Origin: Chromobacterium sp. IIBBL 290-4
GTDB taxonomy: Bacteria > Pseudomonadota > Gammaproteobacteria > Burkholderiales > Chromobacteriaceae
Length of the DNA stretch: 64,000 bases
NCBI RefSeq assembly: GCF_024207115.1
Contig: NZ_CP100128.1
Location: forward strand, 1,364,001-1,428,000
Reading direction: 5' to 3'
Part shown: positions 1 to 8,535 of the stretch, piece by piece
Layout of the letters: each line of letters opens with the position of its first letter
Position numbering within the stretch: the first letter of the stretch is position 1
Position numbers and translations under genes: made by a program
Notes under the pieces: model-generated
The model's database searches: none
Told to the model about the DNA's origin: nothing
Seen by the model: the letters and a program-made list of their open reading frames with translations, nothing else

Positions 1-177
1 TTTCAGTAGTGCATCGGAAAAAACCCAGCCGTCACTATCCGAATCGCAGCGTAAGGCGAAGTTTTCAATCTCACCGGCCAACTCAAACACATCAGACTCC
101 CAAGCGGAAACTCGGATAAGGTCTAGGTGTAGTGGTAAATGACCAATAGTTACGAGCTTTATTCTTACTTTGTCCAT
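1..177 (-). CDS. Hypothetical protein, 5' part only
   Basis: The reading frame opens with ATG at 177 and runs out of the window, giving 59 N-terminal residues starting MDKVRIKLVTIGHLPLHLDL. I do not recognise the family. There is no signal peptide or membrane segment in the visible part, and acidic residues are common (ESDVFELAGEIENF). Base composition is clearly lower in GC than the genes that follow, and the stretch from 178 to 424 is also AT-rich and shows no convincing gene. This suggests acquired or decaying DNA at this edge. The start is inferred only from the ATG. Confidence 0.45.
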   Translation of the reverse strand, partial: MDKVRIKLVTIGHLPLHLDLIRVSAWESDVFELAGEIENFALRCDSDSDGWVFSDALLK

Positions 178-424
178 GTGCTAAACGGCTCAATAGGCAT
201 AACTTGTAATTAGCCACCCGAAACGTCAGGTGAAAACCACCAGATTGTGGTGCATAAAAATTATGCCGTCAAAATTTTGATATTAAAATCATGGCAATGC
301 CAGCCCGTGTGATTCTTGCAAGGACCTAAACTCGGACGAAACACACCACTTGCCTGGAGCGGTGTCTTGCACCACGGATCATTGATTGATGTTTTGTGAG
401 TTGGCCACAGTACGCGGGCGCGCC

Positions 425-1204
425 CTACAGCTGGCGAGCCACGGCCAGCTCGCCCGGCCTGCCCAGGTAAAAGCCCTGATACAGCTCCACCCCGAGCGCG
501 CGCATCGCTTCCAGCTGCTCGGCGGTTTCCACCCCTTCCACCAGCATGCGGCAGCCTATCTGCCAGCCCTGCCCCAATAGCGCCGGCAGGCGCTGGGTTT
601 CGCCCGACATGTAATCGAGCAGCAGGCTGCGGTCTATCTTGAGGATGTCCGGGCACAGCTCGCTGGTTTTGCCATGGCGCGAGCCCAGCGCGCCGAAATC
701 GTCCACCGCCAGGCCGAAGCCCATTTCCGAGGCGTGGCGCAGGCCGTCCAGCAAGGGCTGGCCGTGCTGCTCTACTTCAAACTCAGGGATTTCGAAGATC
801 ACCCCGCCGCTGTCCAGCTCCACGCTCTGCAGCAGGCTTTTCAGCATCGGCAGATGGGTGCGGCCGCGATGGTCTTCCTGCACGGTGGCGGCCAGCAGGT
901 TCAGCGTCAGGCAGCACTCCAGGCGGCTTTGGGCGAAATTGCGCACATGGATCAGCCGCGCCAGCCGGTCCGCCACCTGGGCCTGCTCCGCCGAGAGATT
1001 GCCCAGGTAACGATCCGGCGGCTGCCATTCTCCCCCTTCGTCCACCACTCTCAGCAAGGCCTCGTAGCCGAACAGGCTGCCGCCCTTATAAAAGATGGGC
1101 TGGAAGGCGCTGAAAAAACGGTGGCCGCCCAGGCTGGCGCAATAGCGGCCGGAGGCGTCGCGGAACAGCATGCCGTCCGCCAGAGGAAGCGTGGAAAGTT
1201 GCAT
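425..1204 (-). CDS. EAL-domain protein, probable c-di-GMP phosphodiesterase
   Basis: This 259-residue protein is a stand-alone EAL domain, the fold that hydrolyses the second messenger cyclic di-GMP to pGpG. The residues needed for metal binding and catalysis appear intact: E48 in GYEALL, N102 in LTLNLLA, E138 in FEIPE, D168 and D169 in AVDDFG, K189 in ILKIDRS, E223 and E226 in VEGVET, and Q243 in YQGF. There is no GGDEF, PAS or transmembrane part, so it should be a cytoplasmic enzyme with no obvious input domain. It is the last gene of a minus-strand run, 60 bases after the GlpR-type gene. Activity is inferred from the motif set only. Confidence 0.85.
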   Translation of the reverse strand: MQLSTLPLADGMLFRDASGRYCASLGGHRFFSAFQPIFYKGGSLFGYEALLRVVDEGGEWQPPDRYLGNLSAEQAQVADRLARLIHVRNFAQSRLECCLTLNLLAATVQEDHRGRTHLPMLKSLLQSVELDSGGVIFEIPEFEVEQHGQPLLDGLRHASEMGFGLAVDDFGALGSRHGKTSELCPDILKIDRSLLLDYMSGETQRLPALLGQGWQIGCRMLVEGVETAEQLEAMRALGVELYQGFYLGRPGELAVARQL

Positions 1205-1264
1205 GAAGCATCAGCCGATGAGGAGTGGAACGATGCTTCAGCATAGTATTGCGGAAAATACTTA

Positions 1265-2035
1265 TCAGTACGATTCGGCGATATGCAGCTGGGTGCCGCA
1301 CTCCTGCATGATGCGGGCGATGCCGGCCGGCACCGGCTTGTCGGTGAACAGCGCGGCCACCTGGGAGAGCCGGCCCAGCTCCACCAGCGCCGGCCGGTCG
1401 AACTTGCTGTGGTCGGCGGCCAGGAACACCTGGCGCGACTGCTGGATGATGGCTTCGGTGGTGCGCACTTCGCGGTAGTCGTAATCGCGCAGCGTGCCGT
1501 CGGATTCGATGCTGGACACGCCGATGATGCCGTAGTCGACGCGGAACTGGCGGATCATCTGCACCGTCGCCTCGCCGGTGAGGCCGCGGTCGCGTTTCCT
1601 GAGCGAGCCGCCCAGCACGATCACTTCGCAGTCCGGGTAGTCGCACATCTGCTCGGCCACATGCAGATTATTGGTGATCACCCGCAAGCCGCGGTGGCGG
1701 TGCAGCGCCTTGGCCACCTCCTCGGTGGTGGTGCCCAGATTGATGAACAAGGACGCGTTGTCCGGGATATGCCGCGCCAGGCAGGCGGCGATGCGGCGCT
1801 TTTCCTCTATGCACAGCACCTGGCGCGCCTGGTAGGCGACGTTCTCCACGCTGGACAGCACGCTGGCGCCGCCGTGATAGCGCTGCAGCTGCTGATGCTC
1901 GGCCAATAGGGCGATGTCGCGGCGTATGGTCTGGCGGGTGACGGCGAAGTGCTCGGCCAGCTTCTCCACGCTGACATAGCTTTCGCGCTTCACCATATCC
2001 AGCAGTTCTTGTTGACGTTGATTCAAGATCAGCAT
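1265..2035 (-). CDS. glpR: DeoR-family repressor, GlpR type
   Basis: The 256-residue protein has an N-terminal DeoR winged helix (about residues 5-60, with VSVEKLAEHFAVTRQTIRRD) and a C-terminal sugar-phosphate sensor domain. The stretch FRVDYGIIGVSSIESDG and the segment DYREVRT closely match GlpR, the glycerol-3-phosphate regulon repressor. ATG at 2035 gives the canonical N-terminus; the frame stays open far upstream, but that part is antisense to the neighbouring gene. It lies 44 bases downstream of an FAD-dependent oxidoreductase on the same strand and may control it. The usual glpD, glpF and glpK genes are not in the window, so the exact ligand is not proven. Confidence 0.82.
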   Translation of the reverse strand: MLILNQRQQELLDMVKRESYVSVEKLAEHFAVTRQTIRRDIALLAEHQQLQRYHGGASVLSSVENVAYQARQVLCIEEKRRIAACLARHIPDNASLFINLGTTTEEVAKALHRHRGLRVITNNLHVAEQMCDYPDCEVIVLGGSLRKRDRGLTGEATVQMIRQFRVDYGIIGVSSIESDGTLRDYDYREVRTTEAIIQQSRQVFLAADHSKFDRPALVELGRLSQVAALFTDKPVPAGIARIMQECGTQLHIAESY

Positions 2036-2079
2036 GCTTGTTGTTTTCTCCCTTTGCCGGCGATTGTAAGCGATTTGCT

Positions 2080-3171
2080 CTAATCCAGCAGCGCGGCCGC
2101 CGCGTCGGCGATGGCCAGGCAGCTGGTCAGCCCCGGCGACTCGATGCCGAACAAGTTGACCAGGCCCGTCACGCCATGCGCTGGCGGACCCTGGATGAGG
2201 AAATCGGCGTCCGGCTCGCCCGGGCCGGCAATCTTGGCGCGGATGCCGGCATAGCCGGGCGACAGCGCGCCGTCGGCCAGCTGCGGCCACCAGCGCCGCA
2301 CCGCTTGGTAAAACGCGGCGGCGCGCGCGGGATCGACGCGGTAATCGACGCCGTCCACCCACTCCACGTCCGGGCCGAAGCGCGCCTGGCCGCCCAGGTC
2401 CAGCGTCAGATGGCTGCCCAGGCCGCCCGGCTCCGGCAGCGGATAGATCAGCCTGGAGAACGGCGCGCGGCCCTGCAGCGAAAAATACACGCCGCGCGCG
2501 TAGCGCGCCTGGGGGATGGCCTCTGGCGGCACGCCCGCCAGCGCGCGGGCGACATCGGGCGCGAACAGGCCGGCGGCGTTGACCACGCGGCGGGCCAGGA
2601 TCTCCATGCCGGCGATGCGCAGCACGATGCCGTCGGCGGTGATCTCGCCGCCCTCCAGCGGCGAGCCCAGCGCCAGCTGCGCGCCGGCGGCTTCGGCGTC
2701 GGCCAGCAAGGACAACATCAGCGCGTGGCTGTCTATGATGCCGGTGGACGGCGACAGCAGCGCGGCGGCGCAATCCAGCGCCGGCTCCAGCGCATGGGCC
2801 TGGTCGGCGGAGAGCCGCTGGACATCATTCACGCCATTGACGCGCGCCTGCTTTTCCAGCGCGTCGAGCTTGGCCAATTGCCCTGCGTGGCTGGCGACGA
2901 TCAGCTTGCCCAGCCGCTGGTGCGGAATCGCCCGCTCAACGCAATAGCGGTACAACCGGTCGCGGCCGGCCAGGCATAGCTTGGCCTTCAAGCTGCCGGC
3001 CGGGTAATACAAGCCAGCGTGGATCACCTCGCTGTTGCGGCTGGAGGCGTGCTGGCCTATGGCCTGCTCGGCTTCCACGATCAATACTTCGCGCCCTGCC
3101 TCGGCCAACGCCTTGGCGACGGCCAGGCCCACCACGCCGGCCCCGATGATGACGGTATCGATTTTATCCAT
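2080..3171 (-). CDS. FAD-dependent oxidoreductase, L-2-hydroxyglutarate dehydrogenase-like
   Basis: The 363-residue protein belongs to the DAO superfamily. It has a Rossmann FAD-binding site at the N-terminus ([16 protein letters not shown], then IVEAE) and a second conserved block [17 protein letters not shown] typical of the L-2-hydroxyglutarate oxidase/dehydrogenase group (LhgO, L2HGDH). The likely reaction is FAD-linked oxidation of a 2-hydroxy acid at the membrane or in the cytoplasm. The start at 3171 is chosen because AGGAG lies about 8 bases upstream; an ATG five codons earlier lacks this. It precedes the GlpR-like gene, so a glycerol-phosphate-type substrate is an alternative. Confidence 0.8.
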   Translation of the reverse strand: MDKIDTVIIGAGVVGLAVAKALAEAGREVLIVEAEQAIGQHASSRNSEVIHAGLYYPAGSLKAKLCLAGRDRLYRYCVERAIPHQRLGKLIVASHAGQLAKLDALEKQARVNGVNDVQRLSADQAHALEPALDCAAALLSPSTGIIDSHALMLSLLADAEAAGAQLALGSPLEGGEITADGIVLRIAGMEILARRVVNAAGLFAPDVARALAGVPPEAIPQARYARGVYFSLQGRAPFSRLIYPLPEPGGLGSHLTLDLGGQARFGPDVEWVDGVDYRVDPARAAAFYQAVRRWWPQLADGALSPGYAGIRAKIAGPGEPDADFLIQGPPAHGVTGLVNLFGIESPGLTSCLAIADAAAALLD

Positions 3172-3182
3172 CAGCCTTCTCC

Positions 3183-3698
3183 TCAAAGTGAGCGCAAGAC
3201 GCGACGCATGGCGATGCGCTGGCGCAAACCAGCCAGCGCTTCCGACTTCAGCCGTTGTTCCAGCTGCGACGCAGTCGTCGGCACATAGGGTTCAAAACCA
3301 TGGCGTCGATAAAACGGCGCGTTCCACGGCAGATGCGCAAACGTGGTCAGCGTGACGGCGGCGAAACCGGCTGCCGCGCCATGGGCGGCCACCTTGGCCA
3401 GCAAGGCCGCGCCTATGCCGCGGCGGGCATGCGCCGGGTCCACGTCCATCTCGGCCAGATGCAGCTGGCCGTCCAGCATTTCCGCCAGCGCGAAGCCGGC
3501 GGCCTGGCCGTTCCGCTCGGCCACCCACAGCAGGCCGGCCGCGGCCGCCTCGCGCAGCAGCGCCTCCGGCAGCGTCTGCCCGCTGAGCGCCGCAGGCAGA
3601 TCGTCCGGCGAAAACAGCGCGGCGGCGCGGCGCTCTATCTGCGCCAACAGCGCCAATTCGCCCGCCAGCGGCGGGCGGATCGAGACAGCGTCGCTCAT
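3183..3698 (-). CDS. GNAT-family N-acetyltransferase
   Basis: The 171-residue protein shows the GNAT acetyl-CoA-binding core: [25 protein letters not shown] carries the R/Q-x-x-G-x-G/A loop, and [11 protein letters not shown] is the usual C-terminal motif. It should acetylate an amine on a small molecule or protein in the cytoplasm; the substrate cannot be read from the sequence. Its ATG at 3698 overlaps the stop of the MocR regulator upstream by four bases, so the two are translationally coupled and probably share a function. The FAD oxidoreductase follows after 11 bases. Confidence 0.8.
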   Translation of the reverse strand: MSDAVSIRPPLAGELALLAQIERRAAALFSPDDLPAALSGQTLPEALLREAAAAGLLWVAERNGQAAGFALAEMLDGQLHLAEMDVDPAHARRGIGAALLAKVAAHGAAAGFAAVTLTTFAHLPWNAPFYRRHGFEPYVPTTASQLEQRLKSEALAGLRQRIAMRRVLRSL

Positions 3699-5119
3699 GT
3701 CGGCGTCCTCAATTGTTCGGCGGCCAGCTGGCCCAAGCGGGCGATGGCCTGTTGTTGCGCCGCGTTCCAGGGCTGGCCGAAGTTCAGCCGCAGGCAGCGG
3801 CTGAAACGCGGCTCGGCCGAGAACAGCATGCCGGGCGCGAAACTGATCGACTCCCGCAGCGCCGCTTCCAGCAGCCGGCCGCTGTCCAGCCCCTCCGGCC
3901 CTTCCACCCATAGCAGCAACCCGCCCTGCGGCCGCCGCAAGCGGGTGCCCTTGGGAAAGGCCGCCAGCACCGCGTCCGCCACTTGCTCCATCTGCCTGGC
4001 CAATTGCTTGCGCAGCCGCTGGCTGATGCGGGCGTAGTCGCCGCTGGCCAGCAGATCGCTCAGCGCGCCCAAGAGCAGGGCCGGGCTCACCAGGCTGCTG
4101 CTGGCGCGCAAGCGTTCCAGCGCGGCGTGGTGGCGGCCGCCGGACAGCCAGCCCAGCCGGAACGACGGCGCCAGGCTCTTGGTGAAAGACGCGCAGTAGA
4201 TCACGTCGCCGTCGCGGTCCCAGGCTTTCAGCGGCGTCGGCCGCGTCTCGCCGAAATACAGCTCGCCGAACACGTCGTCCTCGATGATGGCGACGCCATG
4301 GCGGCGCGCCAGCGCCAGCAGCCGCTTTTTATGGTCGTCCGGCATCCGCGCGCCGGTGGGGTTCTGGAAGTTGGTCACCGTCACCAGGCAGCGCACCGGC
4401 GGGCCGTATTGCAGCGCGAATTCCAGCGCCTCCAGCGACAAGCCGGCATCGGGCGTGCAGGGGATTTCCAGCGCCTTCAGCCCCAGGGCGGACAGCGTTT
4501 GCAGCAGGCCGAAATAGACCGGCGTTTCCACCGCCACGGTGTCGCCGGGACGGGTCAGGTGGCGCAGCGCTAGGCTGATGCCCTCGGTGATGCCGTTGCA
4601 GAACAGGATCTCTTCCGGCTTGGCATCCAGCCCCCAGCCGGCGGCCAGCTGGCGCAGCTGATCGCACAGCCGGTCATGCTGCTTGGCCGGCAAATAGGCG
4701 CCGATCAGCTCCGGCCGCTGCTGCAAGGTGGCGTGCAGGCGGCGCGCCAGTTCGGCGGAGGGGTACAGGCTGTGATGGGCTTCGGCCATGTGCAGCTGCA
4801 CCGCCACGTCGGAAGAAGACAGCGCCAGCAATTGCGACATGCGGCTGTCCACCTGCACCAGCGTGGCCGGCGAGGGCAGCGCTTTGTCAGGCCGGCAGTC
4901 GGGTGCGACGGCGGGCAAGGCGGCGAAGAAACCGGCGCGCGGCCGCGCCACCACCCGCTGTTTCTGCTCCAGCCAGCGATAGGCGGCCAGCGCGGTCAGG
5001 CTGTTGACGCCGTGGCGCTCGGCCAGTTGCCGCACCGAAGGCAGGCGGCTGCCGGGCGGAAACTCGCCGGCGTCGAGCCGGGCCTGCAATTGGCGGGCGA
5101 TGTCCTGGTATTGCGGCAT
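3695..5119 (-). CDS. MocR-type GntR/aminotransferase-like transcription regulator
   Basis: The 474-residue protein fuses an N-terminal GntR winged helix (about residues 1-70; PPGSRLPSVRQLAERHGVNSLTALAAYRWLEQ) to a fold-type I aminotransferase domain. The PLP-binding lysine is in the segment YCASFTKSLAPSFRLGWLSGG. Such MocR regulators (PdxR, GabR, TauR) use PLP as part of ligand sensing and bind palindromes or direct repeats near divergent genes. It lies in one transcription unit with a DHCW-cupin gene just upstream (4 bases apart) and a GNAT just downstream. The BenE transporter gene is divergent. The effector is unknown. Confidence 0.88.
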   Translation of the reverse strand: MPQYQDIARQLQARLDAGEFPPGSRLPSVRQLAERHGVNSLTALAAYRWLEQKQRVVARPRAGFFAALPAVAPDCRPDKALPSPATLVQVDSRMSQLLALSSSDVAVQLHMAEAHHSLYPSAELARRLHATLQQRPELIGAYLPAKQHDRLCDQLRQLAAGWGLDAKPEEILFCNGITEGISLALRHLTRPGDTVAVETPVYFGLLQTLSALGLKALEIPCTPDAGLSLEALEFALQYGPPVRCLVTVTNFQNPTGARMPDDHKKRLLALARRHGVAIIEDDVFGELYFGETRPTPLKAWDRDGDVIYCASFTKSLAPSFRLGWLSGGRHHAALERLRASSSLVSPALLLGALSDLLASGDYARISQRLRKQLARQMEQVADAVLAAFPKGTRLRRPQGGLLLWVEGPEGLDSGRLLEAALRESISFAPGMLFSAEPRFSRCLRLNFGQPWNAAQQQAIARLGQLAAEQLRTPT

Positions 5120-5123
5120 GGGC

Positions 5124-5453
5124 TCAATCGACGATGAACAGCTTGGCGCCGTCCGGCGCGCGGGAACGGTGGGCTTCGGCGTGGTCCGCCACCTGGTAGC
5201 TCATGCCGGGCTTGAGGATGAACACGCGGCCGTCGTCCAGCTCGGTGTGCAGCTCGCCTGCCAGGCACAGCAGGATATGGCCCTTCTCGCACCAGTGGTC
5301 GGCCAGATAGCCGGCCGTGTATTCCACCATCCGCACCCGGATGTCGCCGAACTGGCGGGTGCGCCAGTAGGCGCGGCCCTGTTCGCCGGGGTGTTCGACG
5401 GCGGGAAGCTCGGACCAGTCGGTGATGCCGAAGGGGATATCGCGCAGCTGCAT
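5124..5453 (-). CDS. DHCW-motif cupin-fold protein
   Basis: This 109-residue protein is a single small cupin. The segment YLADHWCEKGHILLCLAGEL contains the DHWC/GHI signature of the DHCW-motif cupin family, followed by FILKPGMSYQVADHAEAHRS. Metal or small-ligand binding is likely, but the biochemical role of the family is not known to me. It is the first gene of the minus-strand unit cupin-MocR-GNAT, so its promoter lies in the 134-base gap shared with benE. Its position in front of a MocR regulator suggests it is a target of that regulator. Confidence 0.8.
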   Translation of the reverse strand: MQLRDIPFGITDWSELPAVEHPGEQGRAYWRTRQFGDIRVRMVEYTAGYLADHWCEKGHILLCLAGELHTELDDGRVFILKPGMSYQVADHAEAHRSRAPDGAKLFIVD

Positions 5454-5474
5454 GGAAGGTTCCTGTGGGATTGA

Positions 5475-5490
5475 CTGTTATATAGAACAG
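5475..5490. promoter_or_regulatory. Palindromic operator candidate between cupin/MocR and benE
   Basis: The 16-base site CTGTTATATAGAACAG has perfect CTGTT/AACAG arms and a near-symmetric AT-rich centre. It lies 22 bases upstream of the cupin ATG and about 98 bases before benE. The TATATAG core could also serve as a -10 box on either strand. Its position between a MocR operon and a divergent transporter fits a MocR binding site. This is inference from location and symmetry. Confidence 0.45.
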
Positions 5491-5587
5491 ATACGCCTCA
5501 GCATAAACTGTTTGGCCGGCTTGTGGGAGCGCGCCGGCCATCCGCCGTGGCACGCTGGCGACAATTCGCATTGATAGGAGTTTCGCC

Positions 5588-6793
5588 ATGTGGCAGACCT
5601 TGCGGCGCGACGCCGCCCCTTCCGCCCTGCTGGCCGCCGTGCTGGCCTTATTGGTCGGATTTTCCGGCCCCTTCCTGATCATCGTCCACGCCGCCCAGTC
5701 GGCCGGGCTGTCTTCGGCGCAGCTGGCGTCCTGGGTGTGGGCGGTGTCCATCGGCTCCGGCGTGGCCGGCCTGTGGCTGAGCCTGCGCTGGAAGGCGCCG
5801 GTGATCACCGCCTGGAGCACGCCCGGCGCGGCGCTGCTGCTGGCGGCGCTGCCCGGCGTGCCTTATCCCGAGGCGGTGGGCGCTTTCCTGGCCGCCGCCT
5901 CCATCGTCACCCTGGTGGGCGCGAGCGGCTTGTTCGATAAGCTGATGGCGCTGTTTCCGCCGGCTTTGGCGGCGGCTTTGCTGGCCGGCATCCTGTTTCA
6001 TTTCGTCGGCGAAGTGGTGAGCGAGGCGGCCGGCCATCTGGGCCTGGTGCTCGTCATGGCGGGCCTGTTCTTCATCGGCCGGCGCTGGTTTCCGCGCTAT
6101 GCCTTGCTGGCGGCCATCGCGGCGGGCGCGGCGCTGTCGGCCGGCGAGCTGCATGCGCCGGCAGCCAGCGCCCTGCCTATCGTCGCCATGCCGCTGTTCA
6201 CCTGGCCGGCCTGGTCGTGGGCCGCTTTCGTCAATCTGGCCCTGCCGCTGGCGCTGTTGGCGCTGACCAGCCAGTTCCTGCCCGGCATGGCGGTGCTGCG
6301 CACCTTTGGCTACGACATTCCGGCGCGCTCGCCGGTGACCGCGCTGGGCGTCGCCTCGCTGCTCACCGCGCCCCTGGGCGGCCACGGCGTGACGCTGGCG
6401 GCCATCATCGCCGCCATCTGCACCGGGCCGGAAGCCCACCCCGACCGCAGCCGCCGCTATGTGGCCGGCGTGTTTTGCGGGCTGATCTACATCGTCATGG
6501 GCATGCTGGGCGGCGCGCTGGCGGCGTTGGCGCTGGCCTTGCCCAAACCGCTGCTGGTGACGGCGGCCGGCCAGGCGCTGTTCGGCACGCTGGCCTCGTC
6601 CTTGAGCGCGGCGCTGGCCGACGCCGAGCATAGAGAATCGGCGCTGCTGACTTTTGTGGTGGCGGCCTCCGGCATCAACTTTGCGGGTTTGGGCGCGCCC
6701 TTGTGGGCGATGCTGGCGGGCGGCCTGCTGTGTCGGCTGTTGACCCCGGCCAAACCCATGGCGCGAAAGGCGGAAACGGCGGCGGCGCGCTAG
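5588..6793 (+). CDS. benE: BenE-family benzoate/H+ symporter
   Basis: The 401-residue protein is almost entirely hydrophobic, with about 11-12 predicted membrane spans. It matches the BenE family of inner-membrane transporters in length and in conserved stretches such as FSGPFLIIVHAAQ near the N-terminus, APVITAWSTPGAALL, and PLGGHGVTLAAIIAAIC in the second half. The family takes up benzoate by proton symport, but no ben or cat catabolic genes are nearby, so the real substrate may be another aromatic or organic acid. A Shine-Dalgarno AGGAG lies 6 bases before the ATG. It is divergent from the MocR-regulated genes and may share their operator. Confidence 0.83.
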   Translation: MWQTLRRDAAPSALLAAVLALLVGFSGPFLIIVHAAQSAGLSSAQLASWVWAVSIGSGVAGLWLSLRWKAPVITAWSTPGAALLLAALPGVPYPEAVGAFLAAASIVTLVGASGLFDKLMALFPPALAAALLAGILFHFVGEVVSEAAGHLGLVLVMAGLFFIGRRWFPRYALLAAIAAGAALSAGELHAPAASALPIVAMPLFTWPAWSWAAFVNLALPLALLALTSQFLPGMAVLRTFGYDIPARSPVTALGVASLLTAPLGGHGVTLAAIIAAICTGPEAHPDRSRRYVAGVFCGLIYIVMGMLGGALAALALALPKPLLVTAAGQALFGTLASSLSAALADAEHRESALLTFVVAASGINFAGLGAPLWAMLAGGLLCRLLTPAKPMARKAETAAAR

Positions 6794-6836
6794 ACTCGCG
6801 GCTGGCCGGCCGGCGCGGCGCATGATAACTTAGAGA

Positions 6837-6848
6837 ATTGTATACAAT
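6837..6848. promoter_or_regulatory. Perfect 12-bp palindrome upstream of the aminopeptidase
   Basis: ATTGTATACAAT is a perfect palindrome 39 bases before the aminopeptidase ATG. This form resembles operators of GntR regulators of the FadR/FCD type. It lies where the promoter should be, so repression of the downstream gene is a reasonable inference. No cognate regulator gene is adjacent. Confidence 0.4.
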
Positions 6849-6887
6849 GCGCGCGGCCTCGACGCGGCGCGCGGCCAAGGAGAAATC

Positions 6888-8276
6888 ATGTTCGCCCCTT
6901 CCGTCTACGCCCAGCGCCGCGCCGGCCTGAAACAAGCGGGTTTGTCCGGTTTGCTGCTGTTTGTCGGCAATGTCGATTCGCCGATGAACTACCACGACAA
7001 CATCCTGCCCTTCGTGCAGGACTCCAGCTTCCGCTATTTCTTCGGCCTGAACGAGCCGGGTCTGGCCGGCGTGATCGATGCCGAAAGCGGCGAAGCGGTG
7101 TTGTTCGGCAATGACCCGGATGTGGCGGACATCGTCTGGACCGGCCCCTTGCCGTCCTTGGCCGAACGCGCCGCGCAAGCCGCCGTGACGCGCAGCCGCC
7201 CTTACGCCGAACTGGCGCAGGCGCTGGCCGAAGCGCGCGCCTCCGGCCGCGCCGTCCATTACACCGCGCCGTATCGCGGCGAAACCATGATAGAGCTGGG
7301 CCGCCTGCTGGACGTCCATCCGGCCAAGGTGAAAGAAGGCTTCTCCGCCGCGCTGACCCGCGCCGTGGTGGCGCTGCGCGAAATCAAGGGCGCGGAAGAG
7401 ATCGCCGAGATGGAAGCCGCGCTAGGCGTGACCCACGCCATGCACATCGCCGCGATGCAAAACGCCAAGCCGGGCGTGGTGGAATACCAGGTGGTGGGCA
7501 TCATGGAAGGCATCATGCGCCGCCACGACTGGCAACTGGCCTACCCGTCCATCTTCTCCAAGCGCGGCGAAGTATTGCACAACCATCACCACGACCACGT
7601 GCTGCAACAGGGCGACCTGGTGCTGAACGACACCGGCTGTGCCAGCGGCGCCGGCTACGCCAGCGACATCACCCGCACCTTCCCGGTGGGCGGCAAGTTT
7701 TCCACCCGCCAGCGCGAGCTGTATGAAATCGTACTGGAAATGCAGGAAGCCGCCATCGCCGCCGTCAAGCCGGGCGTCAAGTATCAGGACATCCACAAGC
7801 TGTCCGCCGCCGTGATGGTGGAGCGGATGGCCGCGCTGGGCTTCTTTAACGGCGACGTGGACGCCATCGTCGAATCCGGCGCTTACGCCATCGCCTTCCC
7901 GCATGGCCTGGGCCACCAGATCGGCATGGACGTGCATGATATGGAAGCGCTGGGCGAAGACCTGGTGGGCTACGGCGACGACGCCGAGCGCAGCAAGCTG
8001 TTCGGCCTGGGCTATCTGCGCTTGGGCAAGACCCTGAAGGCCGGCATGGTGCTGACCGTGGAGCCGGGCGTTTACTTCATCCCGGCGCTGATCGAAGCCT
8101 GGGAAAAGGAAGGCCGCCACAGCCAGTACATCAACTTCGCCAAGTTCCGCGAATACGCCGACTTCGGCGGCATCCGCATCGAAGACAATGTGCTGGTGAC
8201 GGCGGACGGCAGCCGCGTGCTGGGCGAGCCGATTCCGAAAACCGTGGAAGAAGTGGAAGCCGTGATGGCGGTATAA
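6888..8276 (+). CDS. M24-family Xaa-Pro aminopeptidase (aminopeptidase P type)
   Basis: The 462-residue protein removes N-terminal residues in front of proline. All five metal ligands of the pita-bread fold are visible: D248 in LVLNDTG, D260 in YASDITRTFP, H343 in HGLGHQIGMDVHD, E392 in TVEPGVYF and E432 in GGIRIEDNVLV. The N-terminal 170 residues form the creatinase-type domain. It should be a cytoplasmic dimanganese enzyme. AAGGAG lies 7 bases before the ATG. It stands alone between a possible GntR-type operator and a strong terminator. Its sequence has an insertion before the last glutamate, so it is a divergent member rather than a standard PepP. Confidence 0.87.
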   Translation: MFAPSVYAQRRAGLKQAGLSGLLLFVGNVDSPMNYHDNILPFVQDSSFRYFFGLNEPGLAGVIDAESGEAVLFGNDPDVADIVWTGPLPSLAERAAQAAVTRSRPYAELAQALAEARASGRAVHYTAPYRGETMIELGRLLDVHPAKVKEGFSAALTRAVVALREIKGAEEIAEMEAALGVTHAMHIAAMQNAKPGVVEYQVVGIMEGIMRRHDWQLAYPSIFSKRGEVLHNHHHDHVLQQGDLVLNDTGCASGAGYASDITRTFPVGGKFSTRQRELYEIVLEMQEAAIAAVKPGVKYQDIHKLSAAVMVERMAALGFFNGDVDAIVESGAYAIAFPHGLGHQIGMDVHDMEALGEDLVGYGDDAERSKLFGLGYLRLGKTLKAGMVLTVEPGVYFIPALIEAWEKEGRHSQYINFAKFREYADFGGIRIEDNVLVTADGSRVLGEPIPKTVEEVEAVMAV

Positions 8277-8301
8277 GCCCGCCGCGCTTGGCCCCCAAAA
8301 G

Positions 8302-8332
8302 AAAACCCGCGCTGTTTTGGCGCGGGTTTTTT
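8302..8332 (+). terminator. Rho-independent terminator after the aminopeptidase gene
   Basis: An 11-bp perfect stem, AAAACCCGCGC paired with GCGCGGGTTTT, has a 7-base loop and runs into TTTTTT. It lies 26 bases after the stop codon. Confidence 0.9.
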
Positions 8333-8442
8333 CATGCCTGCAGCGCTTTCGCTTAGCTGTCCGATGGCTGGCGGCGCGGCTTTCCCTGCACGCTGATAAG
8401 CACATGAAAATTCATTATAAGTAATATATACATTAATTAAAT

Positions 8443-8458
8443 GCTAATGTCAATTAGC
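8443..8458. promoter_or_regulatory. Upstream inverted repeat of the alpha-oxoamine cluster
   Basis: GCTAATGTCAATTAGC has perfect 6-base arms around GTCA. It sits inside an AT-rich stretch (about 8400-8460) that differs sharply from the GC-rich surroundings and probably contains the promoter of the five-gene operon. Operator function is inferred. Confidence 0.4.
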
Positions 8459-8483
8459 CTACCGGACAGTAGCCTGAAAATGC

Positions 8484-8508
8484 CGAACGAATAGATATTT
8501 GTCGTTCG
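8484..8508. promoter_or_regulatory. Second inverted repeat before the alpha-oxoamine cluster
   Basis: Perfect 7-base arms CGAACGA and TCGTTCG are separated by 11 AT-rich bases, placing the half-sites 18 bases apart, nearly two helical turns. This suits a dimeric regulator. It lies 27 bases before the chosen start codon of the first gene. No regulator gene is encoded next to the cluster. Confidence 0.42.
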
Positions 8509-8535
8509 TACATTTCAACCTACATGGTGGCAGCC

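Noticed and set aside
2036..2773. An N-terminal extension of the GlpR-like protein by about 246 codons
   Set aside because: The extension is antisense to the FAD oxidoreductase and Arg/Gly-rich. The protein from ATG 2035 is already full length for the family.
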